Origin: Notamacropus eugenii
Lineage: Eukaryota > Chordata > Mammalia > Diprotodontia > Macropodidae
Length of the DNA: 64,000 nucleotides
NCBI RefSeq assembly: GCF_028372415.1
Contig: NC_092874.1
Span: forward strand, 116,836,244-116,900,243
Direction: 5' to 3'
Positions 11,980 to 23,567 of this stretch are shown piece by piece. The first letter of the stretch is position 1; each line of letters begins with the position of its first letter. The translations under genes were made by a program, and so were the position numbers. The notes beneath the pieces were generated by a model. That model saw nothing but the letters and a program-made list of their open reading frames with translations. It ran no database searches and was not told where the DNA came from.

Positions 11980-12650
11980 CCAAGCCTCTAATTTTTCAAA
12001 AAAAAAACAAAACTGAACCTTAAGAGAGATGATATATCTTGGTGAAGGCCATATAGGCAAATAGTAGAACTGGTCTTACACCAGCACTACTGAAAAGCAG
12101 AACTGGGACTCCAGTTCATCCAGGATACCGTATCGTCTCTAGATAGTCTTGCTATCTACACATCTGCCTCTGGAGTCCTTGGTGAGAAAAATGTTAGGTG
12201 AGGAGTCAGATTATCTTGTGTTCACCTTTTCCTGTTTTCCCTTCATTCCCATTTAATGGCAAGCTAAAGGCCCAAAGGAACAAAATGTCATCTGTCCCCA
12301 CTCAATTATCTTATTTGAGTACCTCCTGCCCTTCATGCTGATTCCACTGTTATCATCAGCAAAGTTTAACAACATGAGATGGCATTAACCTCTTGCTTAA
12401 AATCCAGCAAGTTGAATAGGGCAACAACACAGGTCCGAAATAAGATAAAATTCCTGAACAAGTTCTTACCAAGCAAATAGTTTGGTGTCACCACCCGCAA
12501 TTAATCAATTCCCTATTCATATGGGATTCAGCAATCCTCCTATTTCCTACAGACAGGTAACATGGTATTTTTTTTTCACTTTTCCCTCTCCAACATTCAA
12601 TTAAAATGGCATTTTCTACATGATTCTCTAGCTCTTTTATCCCCTAAATC
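11980..12650. other. No recognised feature
   Basis: No confident repeat or coding signal. Confidence 0.5.
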
Positions 12651-12654
12651 ACCT

Positions 12655-12716
12655 ATATATATATATATATATGTATGCATATACACATATATATATACTT
12701 AATATGTATATACAAT
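12655..12716. repeat. (AT)n/(TATG)n microsatellite
   Basis: Alternating AT tract interrupted by tatgtatgcatatacac units. Confidence 0.9.
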
Positions 12717-12719
12717 ATG

Positions 12720-12850
12720 ATATATTTTCTCCCAGATAAAATTGCAGCTTCTTTATTGAAGATTGTTTAATTTTTGTCTCTGTATTCCTACTACCTAGTA
12801 CAGTGCTTGGCATATAACAGGCAATTAATTAATATTTGTTTACTGACTGA
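12720..12850 (+). repeat. L2 LINE 3' end
   Basis: Contains 'tagtacagtgcttggcatat' and 'attaatatttgtttactgac', the L2 terminus. Confidence 0.75.
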
Positions 12851-13355
12851 GAAGAATTTCCATACCAGCAGTTCCCTAAACCAATGAAATCATAGATAGG
12901 ACCAAAATGTTCGCATACACATACTGGTATGTGTGTGGTACACTTGTTCCTCATGCACAATTGGTTTTCCTTAATTTCTCTTTAAGAGCTGAAATAGACT
13001 CCAAAGGTCTACATGCAGAAGAGAAAGCCCATCGTCAGCATATGAATGGCCTCCGCCATCTCATTTCCACCTTGATATTCATGTGTTACATCTGAACGCT
13101 CTGGGTGCGCTCTCCTTTGCAGCTGATAGAACTACAGACTCAAAGCTTGGCAGGACTCAGTCATCATGCCTCTCTCTTTTCTGATCATTCTAAGAATCTC
13201 ATTATCAACTTCATTCTGTCTCTCTGGAGAACAAGCTGGTGGAAGACATTTGAAAAGAGCCTTTCAGAGCCTAACATCTACTTAAAACAGATTGCTAGCA
13301 GGTTAGTATTATCATTGCTATTATTAATAGTAGCAACAATAGTAATAAGAATAGT
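12850..13355. other. No recognised repeat; low-copy sequence
   Basis: No SINE or LINE signature. An ORF of about 122 codons starts at 13105 but has no recognisable domain, and its end overlaps an L2 remnant. Confidence 0.45.
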
Positions 13356-13490
13356 GTGTCTATTGAGCATTCACTCAACAAATACTTATGGAGTTACTAT
13401 TATGTGTTACACACTGTGGGAGCTAGAAAGCAGTGTAATATCTGGCCTCTGTCCTCAAGAACAGAGTGGCTAAGGGCATAAGATATGTGC
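13355..13490 (-). repeat. L2 LINE 3' end
   Basis: Antisense L2 terminus: 'actcaacaaatacttatgga', 'tgttacacactgtgggagct' and 'ctgtcctcaagaacagagtg'. Confidence 0.65.
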
Positions 13491-13539
13491 ACACGTGCGT
13501 GCCCCCGCCCCCCAACTAATAAATAATACAAGCTAATAA

Positions 13540-13745
13540 GGGAGGTAATGTGGTATAGTAGATGGAACATGTAGGAGTCGACAATCTGGGTTCTGTTTCC
13601 AGTAACTGGCTGTGTTACTATGGGCAAGTGACTTCCCTTCCATGGCACTCACTTTCCTCATCTGTAAAACTGAAGGGAGGAGATCATTTTTAAGGGTTGT
13701 TCAAGCTATAAAAGTCAATGATTCTAGCATGCCTTATGAGTAAAT
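13540..13745 (+). repeat. MIR-type CORE-SINE
   Basis: tRNA-like head 'gtggtatagtagatggaaca', then 'actatgggcaagtgacttcc' and 'cctcatctgtaaaactgaag'. Confidence 0.75.
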
Positions 13746-13789
13746 AAATGCTATATGAGGGATCCAGATCATAAAATGGCATAGAAATT

Positions 13790-14115
13790 TAGGGGTAGAA
13801 GAGGTCCCTGTGAGCTTAGATGACTAGTGAAGTTTTCATGGAAAAGGTAAGACACTTTTAGCCTTGAGAGTTCAGTGAGACCTAAGAGGTAATGGGGAAA
13901 AAATTCCAGAAGCAGTGGTGGAGAGATGGGGGTGTTCATGGTATGTTTTGGAGACAGTAAGTTTGTTTGAACCTAAGAGGACACATAGATCAGAAAGGAA
14001 GTATTGTAGAAAAGGTGGGTTCAGCTATACTTGGAAAATATTTAAGATCAGGATAAGGAATTTTGACTTTGTCTTATAGATAATGGGGAACTATTGAAAG
14101 TCTGGGAACAGGGGA
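13790..14115 (-). repeat. L2/L3-type LINE body fragment
   Basis: Antisense body with blocks such as 'gataaggaattttgactttg' and 'aatggggaactattgaaagt', recurrent in marsupial CR1-clade LINE copies, including the one at 49.5-50.0 kb in this window. Confidence 0.6.
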
Positions 14116-14119
14116 AAAT

Positions 14120-14372
14120 GGTATGCTTGGGGAAAATTGGGATTTGAGTGTGAATCCTACTCATTACCCGAGTGATCTTGGGCAAATCCCCAATCTTGGC
14201 TTCAGTTTCCTCATCTATAAAAAGCAAGGGTTGGACTAGAGTGTGGGGATCCTGCAGCCTCACAGAAGATTGAGGACCTAGAGGCACCACATGTAGCCTC
14301 AAGGCTGCAGATTCTCCACCCCTGGACTAGATGTTCTTTAAGGTATATTCCAGCTCTAGATCTTAGGCTCCA
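14120..14372 (+). repeat. MIR-like SINE split by a hAT MITE
   Basis: Includes 'gatcttgggcaaatcccc', 'cagtttcctcatctataaaa' and the tail 'ggttggactaga...tattccagctctagatctta'. It is interrupted at 14241-14323 by a small DNA transposon. Confidence 0.8.
14241..14323 (+). mobile_element. 83-bp nonautonomous hAT element (MITE)
   Basis: The 8-bp direct repeat ggactaga flanks the element perfectly (14233-14240 and 14324-14331). The ends form an imperfect inverted repeat: gtgtggggatcctgcagcct against the reverse complement of the right end, aggggtggagaatctgcagc. The 8-bp target duplication, the end sequence and a sharp boundary inside a SINE support hAT. It is internally deleted with no coding capacity. 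Confidence 0.85.
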
Positions 14373-14479
14373 AATTGGTTGGTGGTGTGTGAGATGAATT
14401 AATTATAGATAGGAGAGACTGACAACCCTGAATATAACAAAAATGTGCCATTCCAGGAATTTCTAAGTCTAAAGTAGAA

Positions 14480-14640
14480 ATAAGATCAGAGAAATATTGA
14501 CTTAGAACTAGGTACCACAATGAGTACCTAGTTCAATCCTCCCATTTCATAGATGGGGAAACTGAAACCCAGATTGGTTAAGGGATTTGCTCAAAGTCAC
14601 ATCACTAAAAAGTAACAGAACAGGGATTTGAACCCAGGCT
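14480..14640 (-). repeat. MIR-like SINE fragment
   Basis: Antisense blocks 'tcatagatggggaaactgaa' and 'cagggatttgaacccaggct'. Confidence 0.7.
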
Positions 14641-14649
14641 TTTTAGCCC

Positions 14650-14885
14650 TACCACTGATGATATTGTTCTGTAGACAATGTTGGGCCTTGAGCCAGGAAG
14701 ACCTGAGTTCAATTCTAGCCTCAGACACTTACTGTGTGACCTTGAGCAAGTCACTTAACCTCTGCCTCAGGTTTTTCAACTATAAAATAGAGATAGTAAT
14801 AGTGAGAATCAAAGGAAATTATATTTGTAAAGCATTTAGTACAATGCCCAGCATACAGTAGATGTTTAATAAATGCTTGTTCCCT
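14650..14885 (+). repeat. CORE-SINE (THER type)
   Basis: Full-length: head 'gccttgagccaggaagacct', then 'gtgtgaccttgagcaagtca', then the tail 'gtacaatgcccagcatacag' and 'gtttaataaatgcttgt'. Confidence 0.85.
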
Positions 14886-15195
14886 TCCCTTTTCCTTACT
14901 GAATGCATCTTCTCATTGTCATAGGATTCAGAGAAGACAAGAGAAGCCCAGAAAGATGAAATAATAGAAGACGGGTAACGAAAACAAGTATTAATACATC
15001 CCTAATGTCAGAAGGGTCTGGCCACTTAACCTCTTTCTTCTGATTTCTCCTTTCCTCCTTGTGGCTAGAGTCCTGTATGTTGGAGAAGAGTCAGGCAAAT
15101 GTGAAGACTCAATCTTTCACTTTCTCTGGTACACAAGCAGCACAATCCTCCTAAACCCTGGCTTCTCTCTTGAAGAAATCTTAGGGCTAATGCTC
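14885..15195. other. No recognised feature
   Basis: No repeat or coding signal was recognised. Confidence 0.5.
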
Positions 15196-15199
15196 TAAC

Positions 15200-16085
15200 T
15201 CACTATTGATTCAAGAAATGCAAGTTAAAACAATTCTTAGGAACTACCTCATATCTACTAGATTGGTAATAGGACAGAAAAGGAAAATGACAAAGTTTGA
15301 AGGGGATATGGGAAAAAGGAGACATTAACACATTGTTGGTGGAATTGTGAACTGACTCAACCATTCTGTAGAGCAATTTGGAACTAGGCTATAAAACTAT
15401 GCATACGCTTTGATCTAGCAACACTATTACTAGGTCTATATCCCAAAAGAGATTAAAAAAACACCAAAAAGGAAAAAAAAATCTATATACACAAAAATAT
15501 TTATAGCAACTCTTTTCTGGAGGGCCAAAAAATTGGAAATTGAGGGGATGCCCATCAATTGGAGAATGACTGAACAAATTATGGTATGTGATTGTGATGG
15601 AATACTATTGTGCTACAAGAAATGATGAACAGGATGCTTTCAGAAAAAACCTGGAAAGACTCACCTGAGCTGTACAAAGGGAAATGTACTATGTACCAAT
15701 GATCAATTCTGAATGAATTAGCTATTTTCAGAAACACAATGATCCAAGACAACTCTGAAGGACTTATGATGAAAAATGTTATCCATCTCCAGAGAAAGAA
15801 CTGATGGTGTCTGAATACAGATTGAAGCATACTTTTTAAACTTTATTTTTCTTGAGGTTTTTTTTGGGGGGGGGTCATTGTTTTCTTTCACAACATGACT
15901 AACATGGAACTGTTCTGCATGACTACATATGTCCAATCTCTATTGAGTTGCTTGCCTTCTCAATGAGGCAAGGTGGGGAGAGAGGAAAGGAGAGAATTTA
16001 GAGCTCAAAGTTTAAAAAAAAGAATGCTAAAAATTGTTTTTACATGTAATTGGGGGAAATGCTAAAAAATTTTTTTAAAAAAAGG
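15200..16085 (+). repeat. L1 LINE 3' end (sense)
   Basis: About 0.9 kb of ORF2 end plus 3' UTR: 'ttgttggtggaattgtgaac', 'gcccatcaattggagaatga' and 'catctccagagaaagaactg'. It finishes in 'gtttttacatgtaattgggg' and an A-rich tail near 16080. 5' truncated, with moderate divergence. Confidence 0.92.
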
Positions 16086-16089
16086 AGTT

Positions 16090-17335
16090 TTAGGGCATAA
16101 CTTAAAATGGTATGTTGTGACAACTCAACCTTGCTTTATGGCAAATAAGTCTGATACTTATTGTGCTGAGTACTTTCAAGATGGCCATAAACATACACTG
16201 AGTAAGTGTGGCGTGGAAGGAAGCTTTGTAAAGATGCCTAGGATATATCAGCAATCATAATTTCACTATAGATTCTCAGTCTTATTACTTTCTTGGCAAT
16301 TACTTATATTGTATTTTAGCAAAATGATAAATGGGTCACCTCAGAAAAACAGCACATAATTTTCTTCCTCCTGAAGTAAAACAGGTTCTCTTTTTCTTTT
16401 CCTTGTTCACATTAATGTTTTTCAACCCAGAATCTCCTAGGAGAATTTAGCAAGAGGATGTTCTCTCTCAGATAAAAATCACACTCACACATCGACTCAC
16501 CCGAAACCTATGCACCTAAATCTTTTTCTTGTCTGGGTCTGGACCCTGTGGGACATTGAGAAAAAGTCAAAATTGAGATTTAACAAAGTCATAGTATGGA
16601 TCGAGAAAACAACTGGCCATGGAAATCAGAATGACAAGAAAGTTTAAATGCTGCTGGAGTAATAGGCTCTAGTTTGGATGAGGACACCCACTTGGGTGCT
16701 TACAGAGTGCAGCAATTACCATAGGGCAGGACACATTTTCAAGAATAGATAAGGATACTAACAATCACTGGAATGGTGTTACTCATGGAAAGGAGAGTTT
16801 ACAGGAAGAGGACAAGAAATGAACATGACAGGATTATGTTCTTAAGAAAGTTATAGAATTTGGTAAGGAAAAACCTTCTTGAACAAAATTTCAAAAGGAG
16901 AAATGAAATAAAAGGATTTGTTTCAAGGATCTGGGGATGCACTGGTATGTAGGTATTAACTACCAGAGTTAGATCAAACATAGGTAGTACGCTCATTCCC
17001 TGTATCCCTAAGATCCCATGGCCATCACTTCCCATCCCAGGCCACCTTACCACTACAGTAGACTATCATCAAAGTACCATCTGCTCTATAACTCTCGGGA
17101 TGAACAAGAGATGGAGGGGTGGCAAAGGTAGTGTGTCACCCCTCCCACAAATAGTAAATTCAGCCTCATTCCTCTCCAGTTTCCATGCTTCTCTATTCTT
17201 TTCCATTGTGCCCTACACAATCTTTCTCTATTGTTAATAAATTTTTCCTAGATATCTTTCTCTCACAGTCCTTCTTTCTTCTGGTGATCTCTCAAATATA
17301 GCTTTCTCTTGAACACAACATATTTCTTGGCACCC
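16090..17335. other. No recognised feature
   Basis: A 1.2 kb stretch without a recognisable repeat or gene. The short antisense ORF at 16799-17053 shows no family. Confidence 0.5.
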
Positions 17336-17369
17336 TCTACAAAACTAGCTGTGCTTTTGTTTACAACCT

Positions 17370-18554
17370 AGGAAAGACAAAATCAGGATGAAGAAATGGC
17401 ATATTCTTTTCTCCCTACTCATCCAAGATGTTTTAATCAATGAAATGAGAACAATTGAGGGGGAATAAATAGAAAAGAAATGAGAACTATGGAAGAAAGA
17501 TGAAGAAGAACTACAGAAAATCATAAATGTAATAGAAGAAAGAATTGGCAAGGAAAGTGAATTAATAGCTTGGTACAAGAGGTACAAAACCTTGCCCAAG
17601 CATCAGACTCCCTGAAAAATAAAATAGATCAAATAGAAGCCAATGACACCATTAAAACAAAATCAAAAGTCTGAAAAAATCTAGAAGAAAATGTAAGGTA
17701 TCTCATAGCAAGAAACCAAACCAAACAAAAAGCAACTGACCTGGAACTTTCCAGATCCCATAGAACCAGAGAGCAAAATGGAAATAGAAAGAATCTGAAA
17801 ATCACCTACTGAAAAAAATTCAATACTCCCAGGTAGACTGTAACTATAATTCAGAAGTTCCAGGTCAAAAGAAAACATATTACACACATTTAGGAGTAAA
17901 AGAGTCAAGTACCAAAGAGCCACAGTCAGGATCACACATGATTTAGCAGCCATTACAAAGGAACAGAGAAAGTGGAATATTATACTCCAGAAGGCAAAGG
18001 ATCTGAACTTATAGTCAAGAATAAAGTACCCAGCAAAACTGAGTATAATGCTATAGGGGAATGGATCTTGGACCGTTAGTGGAACAGAGGCCTTCAAAGC
18101 ATTCCTGATGAAAGGACCAGAGTTGTACAGAAACCTTGAACTTTTAAGTACAGGAGTTAAGAAAAACATAAAAAAGGAAATGTGAATGGAAAATAATGCT
18201 TGACTAAACAAGGATTACTTGCTTACATTCTAATATAGGTAGATAATAGATGTGTCCCCTATATTCTTTATTATCATCAGGGATCATGGAGGAAGTCTAA
18301 TTAGACTAGGTCTGGGAGTAATTCTAGTATGTCTTGGTGATCTTAAGAAAAGAATGGAAAAAGAGGGGGAACAGGAGTACACTGGGGAGCAGGAGAAAGG
18401 GAAAGAAAGGTTAGGGAAAATTATCTGACAGAATTAGGGTACACAAGTAGATATCTATACTAACAAGGAAGAGGGGGTTGGGGGAGCAGCTGACACTTCA
18501 ATCTCACTGTCATCTGACCTGGTTAAAGGAAGAAAGACTAAATATACACACACA

Positions 18555-18600
<46 letters not shown>

Positions 18601-18770
18601 GAAGGGTACAGAAATGCATTTCATTCAACAGAGGAATCAGAAGGAAGGGGAAAAAGGTAGAGGGGGCAGGAATAGAGAGAGAGTAGATTAAAGGAGGGAT
18701 TAGTCCTAAGGAAAACAAACCCTCAGAATGTACATACCTCTTTTGCTGTAACCCCTCCAACAAGTGTCAC
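17370..18770 (+). repeat. HAL1-type (half-L1) LINE, decayed
   Basis: ORF1 remnants run from about 17370 to 18180 and show the end of the C-terminal domain (FKAFLMKGPELYRN, compare FQAFLMKRPELKRK in the copy at 43.6 kb). No ORF2 follows. Instead comes a purine-rich 3' UTR with a (CA)n tract. Multiple stops break the frame. The absence of ORF2 is why I favour HAL1, but truncation of an ordinary L1 is not excluded. Confidence 0.72.
18545..18598. repeat. (CA)n microsatellite
   Basis: About 26 CA units with one TA interruption, inside the HAL1 3' UTR. Confidence 0.97.
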
Positions 18771-18785
18771 TTTTTTTTTTTTACA

Positions 18786-18990
18786 ATCTTTGTCCATCTG
18801 ATGCATGGGACTAGAACCTCAGAGTCACTTTAATGTACACTTCTCTAATTATTAACAATTTGGAGTAAAAATTGTTTTGTTGATAGCATAGATTAATTCC
18901 TTAGAAAACTTCCTGTTCATTTCCTTGGATCATTTATCTATTGGGGAATAATAGCTCTTGTCTTTATCCTGTATAAGTTCTTAAATTAAG
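18786..18990 (-). repeat. L1 LINE ORF2-end fragment
   Basis: Antisense: 'cacttctctaattattaaca', 'tccttggatcatttatctat' and 'tggggaataatagctcttgt'. It adjoins the HAL1 tail on the opposite strand. Confidence 0.78.
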
Positions 18991-19355
18991 GGGACTAGGC
19001 TGACAAAAGGGTTCCAGTCTTCCTGAGAAAGGGTATTGGCATAGTGCAGCTTGAGTAAACCATATGTTTAACCTTTGGTTGATACATATACAAAATAGAT
19101 GAGCAAGAGTCCACAACTTGAAAATAGGGTAATAAGAATAGGATAGATGTTAGCTTTAAAGAGAGGGCTCAGTGGATACCTGTAATTTCTCTTTATTTGC
19201 TCCTTAAGCAGAAGTGCTGCTACACAATGTCCAGAAAGCATCTCTCCACCAGCAGTTTGTAGAAATGACTGGTATGATATGATTTAAAGATGGAAAGGAA
19301 AAAACCAAAAAGCTTCCTGCCCCAGCTTGAGGCCAGATCCCTTCAAACTCTGTTT
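18990..19355. other. No recognised feature
   Basis: Nothing supportable. Confidence 0.45.
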
Positions 19356-19359
19356 AACT

Positions 19360-19895
19360 TTGAAGCTGATCTCCTGTGTTGAAGTTTGAGCAGGTTCAGG
19401 AGAGGACTGGACAGAGGTCAAGTGACATTTGAAGTATTGTTTTCAGTTCCAAGTACTATAGCATATGAACAATGTTCATGAATTGTAGAGCACCCAAAGA
19501 AGGGTAACATGAATGAGGAAGGGCCCAAGAGTATGTCTTATAAAAAGTAATTGAAAGAACTGGGGGTAATAAGATGGGGTTCAGGAGCACCTGCAAGCTG
19601 GCTTGAAGTCTTTTGGAGGACTTTCATGCGGAAGAGGGATTGGATTTGTTCTGTTTGTTCCCAGAAGGCAGAACAACAAGCAAAAGGCAAATTTAATAGC
19701 AGGGATGGGGGGAGAAAGAGTATCCTAACAGTGAGAGCTGGATAAAAATCTAAGGGATCTCCCTTGTTGGAGGCCTTCAGGGAGAAGTTGAATGACCAAT
19801 TGCTGACTGTGGTATTGTAGGGAATTCCTCCTGAGTATGAGTTGAACTAGATGGATGCTGAGATCTCTTCCAATTCTGAAATTTTGTGTTAGGAA
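19360..19895 (+). repeat. L3/CR1 LINE 3' UTR
   Basis: The run includes 'ggactttcatgcggaagagg', 'gttggaggccttcagggaga', 'gagttgaactagatggatgc' and 'gagatctcttccaattctga', the CR1/L3 terminus. Non-coding. Confidence 0.82.
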
Positions 19896-19899
19896 GCAA

Positions 19900-20615
19900 G
19901 GGGAAGGAAAACAGGGAAAAAAAGGAATGAGGATATAGTAGGAAACATAGACCAAATGACCTTGAGTCTGTTCATAACTGAGAGTGGAATTAAAGCTGTG
20001 AACAGAATAACTGAACCTTAGCTCCCCTTTGTATCTTTCTACTTGGAACAAAGGTTTAAAACCAGCTAAATGGGCCACGAGGCCACTAAAATTTCTAAAT
20101 TATAGGGACTACCTTGGTTTTCTTGACACTCTGAGTTCATTCTAATTCATCTCATTTGTCAGTCTCAGCTAGTTTCTAGTCTTGCCTACCACTTCTAGTG
20201 TCATGTAATCATGAGATGCCAGCAGTGAAAAGGACCTCCACTCATCCTGCAAGACTCTGACTCCCAGTTTTGCCATTTCTAAAGACATGGCTCTTCTCTC
20301 TGACCATCTGGATAGTGTCCTTTGGCTTGATTGCGAACACTTGGTCACTCCTCACTTCTGATATACTGCACTCCTCCCTCATCCAATACTTGCATACCCA
20401 TAATGCAAATTATTTCTTCCTCTCTCTGCTGATCTATGCTATGATCCTCACCTGTTCAATTCCTTTCTATCCACCTCCATGCACCTCCTATAACTGAATC
20501 CAAAAGCACGAATATTGCAGAGACAAAATCATATCAAAGCATGCCCTGTGTCCAAGGGGTTACCTTCATATTATGCTACTGGTGATGCCAGTAGGGCAAC
20601 AGAAAAATGTTGCAA
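19900..20615. other. No recognised feature
   Basis: Contains a pyrimidine-rich stretch at 20260-20490 with a 75-codon hydrophobic ORF but no recognisable domain. It is possibly a decayed LINE coding segment. Confidence 0.4.
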
Positions 20616-20627
20616 GTAACTCTAGAG

Positions 20628-20855
20628 CAGAGGTTCTTAACATTTTTGGGCAGAATGGAGCCATTTGGCAGTCTGGTGAAGTCTATGGATATAATTTCAT
20701 TTGTTTTTTAAAAATCATAATAGAAGGAAATGCTAATTACCAGTTAGAGGTTAGTGGAAATAAAAACGGCTTTTTTCCCATTCAAATTCAAAGACTCCCT
20801 TAAATCTATGCACAGATCCTTTATGGTTCTGTAGACTACCAATTAAGAACCTCCA
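20628..20855 (+). mobile_element. Nonautonomous hAT (Charlie-like) element
   Basis: Terminal inverted repeats cagaggttcttaa (left) and ttaagaacctcca (right) match at 11 of 13 positions. Flanking 8-mers ctctagag and acctagag are a probable decayed 8-bp target duplication. The internal block 'catttggcagtctggtgaag' recurs in reverse at 49.0 kb. No coding capacity. Confidence 0.82.
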
Positions 20856-20907
20856 ACCTAGAGTAACAGCTGTTCTTTTTTTGTGTTTCTGTCTCTATGT
20901 TTATCTG

Positions 20908-20913
<6 letters not shown>

Positions 20914-20940
<27 letters not shown>

Positions 20941-20941
20941 C
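20914..20941. repeat. (CA)n microsatellite
   Basis: Fourteen uninterrupted CA units. Confidence 0.97.
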
Positions 20942-21087
20942 GATAACAGTGCGTTTGTACGTTTGGATGGATTTGGCATGTTACATAACAAAACAGAACA
21001 AAATCCAATAAATTACACAACAAAATCCAATCTGATTAATGGATCAATGTCATTCTAATGACAAGGCCTTAGTAGAGAGAATCAAAT

Positions 21088-21190
21088 CTTATCCTTGACC
21101 CTATTTTGTTCAATATTTTAAATCAATGACTTAAAGTGAAAGACTAGATGGCATGCTTTTCAGATTTGTAGATGAGTAGAGCTAGAATTT
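21088..21190 (+). repeat. L3/CR1 ORF2 fragment
   Basis: 'gttcaatattttaaatcaat' and 'gcatgcttttcagatttgta' correspond to the CR1 reverse-transcriptase region FNIFINDL...FADDT. Decayed. Confidence 0.55.
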
Positions 21191-21239
21191 CTACTTTTGT
21201 TGAATAACAAAAATCAGGATTTCAAAAGATCTCATAATT

Positions 21240-21515
21240 TGAACGAGTACTGGTTTCAAATCCTGACTCTAGCACTTAATTACTTGTGTGGCTTTGCACA
21301 GCCAACCTCTCTAATCAATGAGCATTTCTTAAGTGCTCAAGTGCTCTTAACCTCGTCTATACAGATACAAAGAATAGAACAATCCCCATGATAAAAGAGT
21401 TCGCATTCCAGCAGATCTCAGCTTCTTTCGGCCTGTTTCCTTATATATAAATTTAGAAACTTGAACTAGCTGATGTCTAAGGTCTCTTTCAGCTCTAAAT
21501 CCATGCTTCTAAGGT
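21240..21515 (+). repeat. MIR-like SINE with internal insertion
   Basis: Head 'ggtttcaaatcctgactcta' and tail 'gtctaaggtctctttcagct' are separated by an L2-like piece at about 21310-21415 (gagcatttcttaagtgctca). Confidence 0.6.
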
Positions 21516-22430
21516 ATAGTCAGTTAGATGATATTTATCCTTGTTAAACTTTAAGTCCTTCACTTTTATGTTAAAAAAAAACCACAAAAGGACAGGAGTG
21601 GAGTCTTTTTGTGATTCTTCATTAGTTCCACTGAAATCTCCTGAAAGAAATCTCCTGAAAAATCCACTGGAAAAAAACCCAACTTGTTAAAAGGGATCAC
21701 ATAAAGACTAGATAGTTGAAACCCACAGATAATCCCCAAACTCTAAACCAGGAGTTTCAGTTTTCTTTCTCACCAACTTTTTTACTCCAGAGATACTAAT
21801 AAAACACCGATTTTTCACTTTTTCTCCTTAGATTACCTTCAAGTACGATACTACCAAAAACTGACTTAGAGAAAAGTCTATAGAAATAAGAACGACAAGA
21901 AGACTGGATAATTTACACAACTGATAACCAATCTCTAAATAATGACCATGCATTAGGATAAAATCACCTTGCTCTTCCTAGATGCATGGACAGCCCAGTA
22001 TCTGTTGCTATGGTACACTGTACCTGTAACTAAGCATCTGTTTTGTTCTGAATAATCAAATATGGACATTTCTTTTGTTGATGCTTTTCCTATAAAGTAG
22101 GTTCAAATGCAACTGAAGAATAATGTCATCCTAGGGAAGGTAAGATCAGAGCTAAAGCTTTCAGAAAATTGTTTGCTGACAAAACCGCTGTCTTCTCTTT
22201 CTGGGCTCAAAGAGATGTTTTCTGCTTCCTTGTGTAAATGCAAATCCAATCGATGGAGTTGTGACTTTGTGGGAAGGGCTGCCTACCAGCATAATCTAAA
22301 TTAGACAGGCAAAGCAGAGGAAAATCCAAGAAAAAGCAATATATTTAGGATTCAGGGAAAAGATGGAAATCAAAGCAGTACTGAAATGTGGAGTGTTAGG
22401 TAGCCAGTTTTTGAGATCTCTAAAAGGATA
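21515..22430. other. No recognised feature
   Basis: No SINE or LINE signature and no coding family in 0.9 kb. Confidence 0.5.
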
Positions 22431-22432
22431 TC

Positions 22433-22640
22433 AATGAATAAATGAATGAATGAGTGAACGAATGAAAAAATTATCTATCAAATGCCTACTACATGCATTG
22501 TACTAAGCATTGGGGACACAAATAAAAAATGAGACAGTTTCTGCCTTCAAGGCATTTTTCATTCTAATGGATGGAGACACAGGAAAATGGTAGCCAGGAA
22601 AGGATGTTTTACTTTAGGAAGTCACATGTATAATGAGTAT
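22433..22640 (-). repeat. L2 LINE 3' end with AATG expansion
   Basis: The (AATG)n tract at 22436-22465 is the usual L2 terminal repeat. It is followed by 'tcaaatgcctactacatgca' and 'tgccttcaaggcatttttca'. Confidence 0.8.
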
Positions 22641-22659
22641 AGCAATAGGATAGTGAGAT

Positions 22660-22850
22660 AAAACATTAGGTCTAGAAGTGGGATTTTAATAGAAAAGCAT
22701 AGGGTAGAAGATCATAGGATAATGTGATTTGAGGCTATAAGGGAATGGAGAGATTATGTAATCAAATACCTTTGATAGATGGGGAAAGTAAAGGTATGAG
22801 TGGGAAGAGGAAATAATTTGGCAAGGTGACATGGCTGACCAACCTAGACT
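22660..22850 (-). repeat. MIR-like SINE, old
   Basis: Antisense blocks 'tagatggggaaagtaaaggt' and 'tttggcaaggtgacatggct'. Diverged. Confidence 0.5.
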
Positions 22851-22917
22851 TTGTTATTTTCCATTTCCCAGCTGTCATTATTCATACCCAGGTGCTTCTA
22901 TTTCTATATCTAATGGA

Positions 22918-23105
22918 CTCTAGGACCATAGGTTTTAGATCTGGAAGATATATCAGGGGTCAAGTGGTCCACTTTGTTTTACAAGTGAGAAAACTGAGGA
23001 TAAGAAAGATGAAGGAATTTACTTTCCCAAAGTCACAATCCAGCAAACAGTAGAGCTAGGGATAAAACTTAGGTGTACTGACTCCACGGTTCAGCCATAC
23101 TTCTA
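22918..23105 (-). repeat. MIR-like SINE
   Basis: 'ttttacaagtgagaaaactg', 'actttcccaaagtcacaatc' and 'ggtgtactgactccacggtt' give the antisense SINE order. Confidence 0.7.
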
Positions 23106-23560
23106 GTACATCACATACCCTAGGGTTCTGAAGCATGAAATATTAGAGAAAGAATTTTTATAAAGAAATTTTGTTTAAAAAAATTTATATCATATTAAAA
23201 TTGTGTTTTAAATGCCTAAAGGGGAGAAAAGGAAGGAACATTTCATTGAGAAAGGTTCACATGCCATTGTTGGAAGTCAAAGATACCCCAAAGAAGACAA
23301 AGATAAAGAAGAAGGTCCATGTATAACAAAATATTCATAGCAGCACAATTTGTGTTACAAATCAGTTGCCAACCCCTTGCCATCTGGCATCTGTCCCCAC
23401 TGCTTAAAAGAACAAAGTATTGCTGTTTTGTCTACATAACCAAGCACAAGACACCATTAGACAGCACAAGACAGCCACTAGAAAGACAGACATAGTGATT
23501 GGCGCCTGGCATCTAACTTCATGGTATCTGACCCAACCTTCCCCACTATCTTAACACTTA
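23105..23560. other. No recognised feature
   Basis: Nothing supportable. Confidence 0.45.
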
Positions 23561-23567
23561 ATTCTTA

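Noticed and set aside
13105-13473. 122-codon ORF
   Set aside because: Its 3' third is an antisense L2 remnant and no domain is visible.
17681-18211. 176-codon minus-strand hydrophobic ORF
   Set aside because: It is the antisense shadow of the HAL1 ORF1 remnant, where A-rich coding sequence reads as Phe/Leu/Ser-rich protein.
18545-18598. CRISPR-like or satellite array
   Set aside because: The periodic sequence is a plain CA dinucleotide microsatellite. No repeat-spacer structure exists in the window.
18455-18763. 102-codon ORF with a run of Cys-Val
   Set aside because: The run is a translation of the CA microsatellite. The rest is HAL1 3' UTR.
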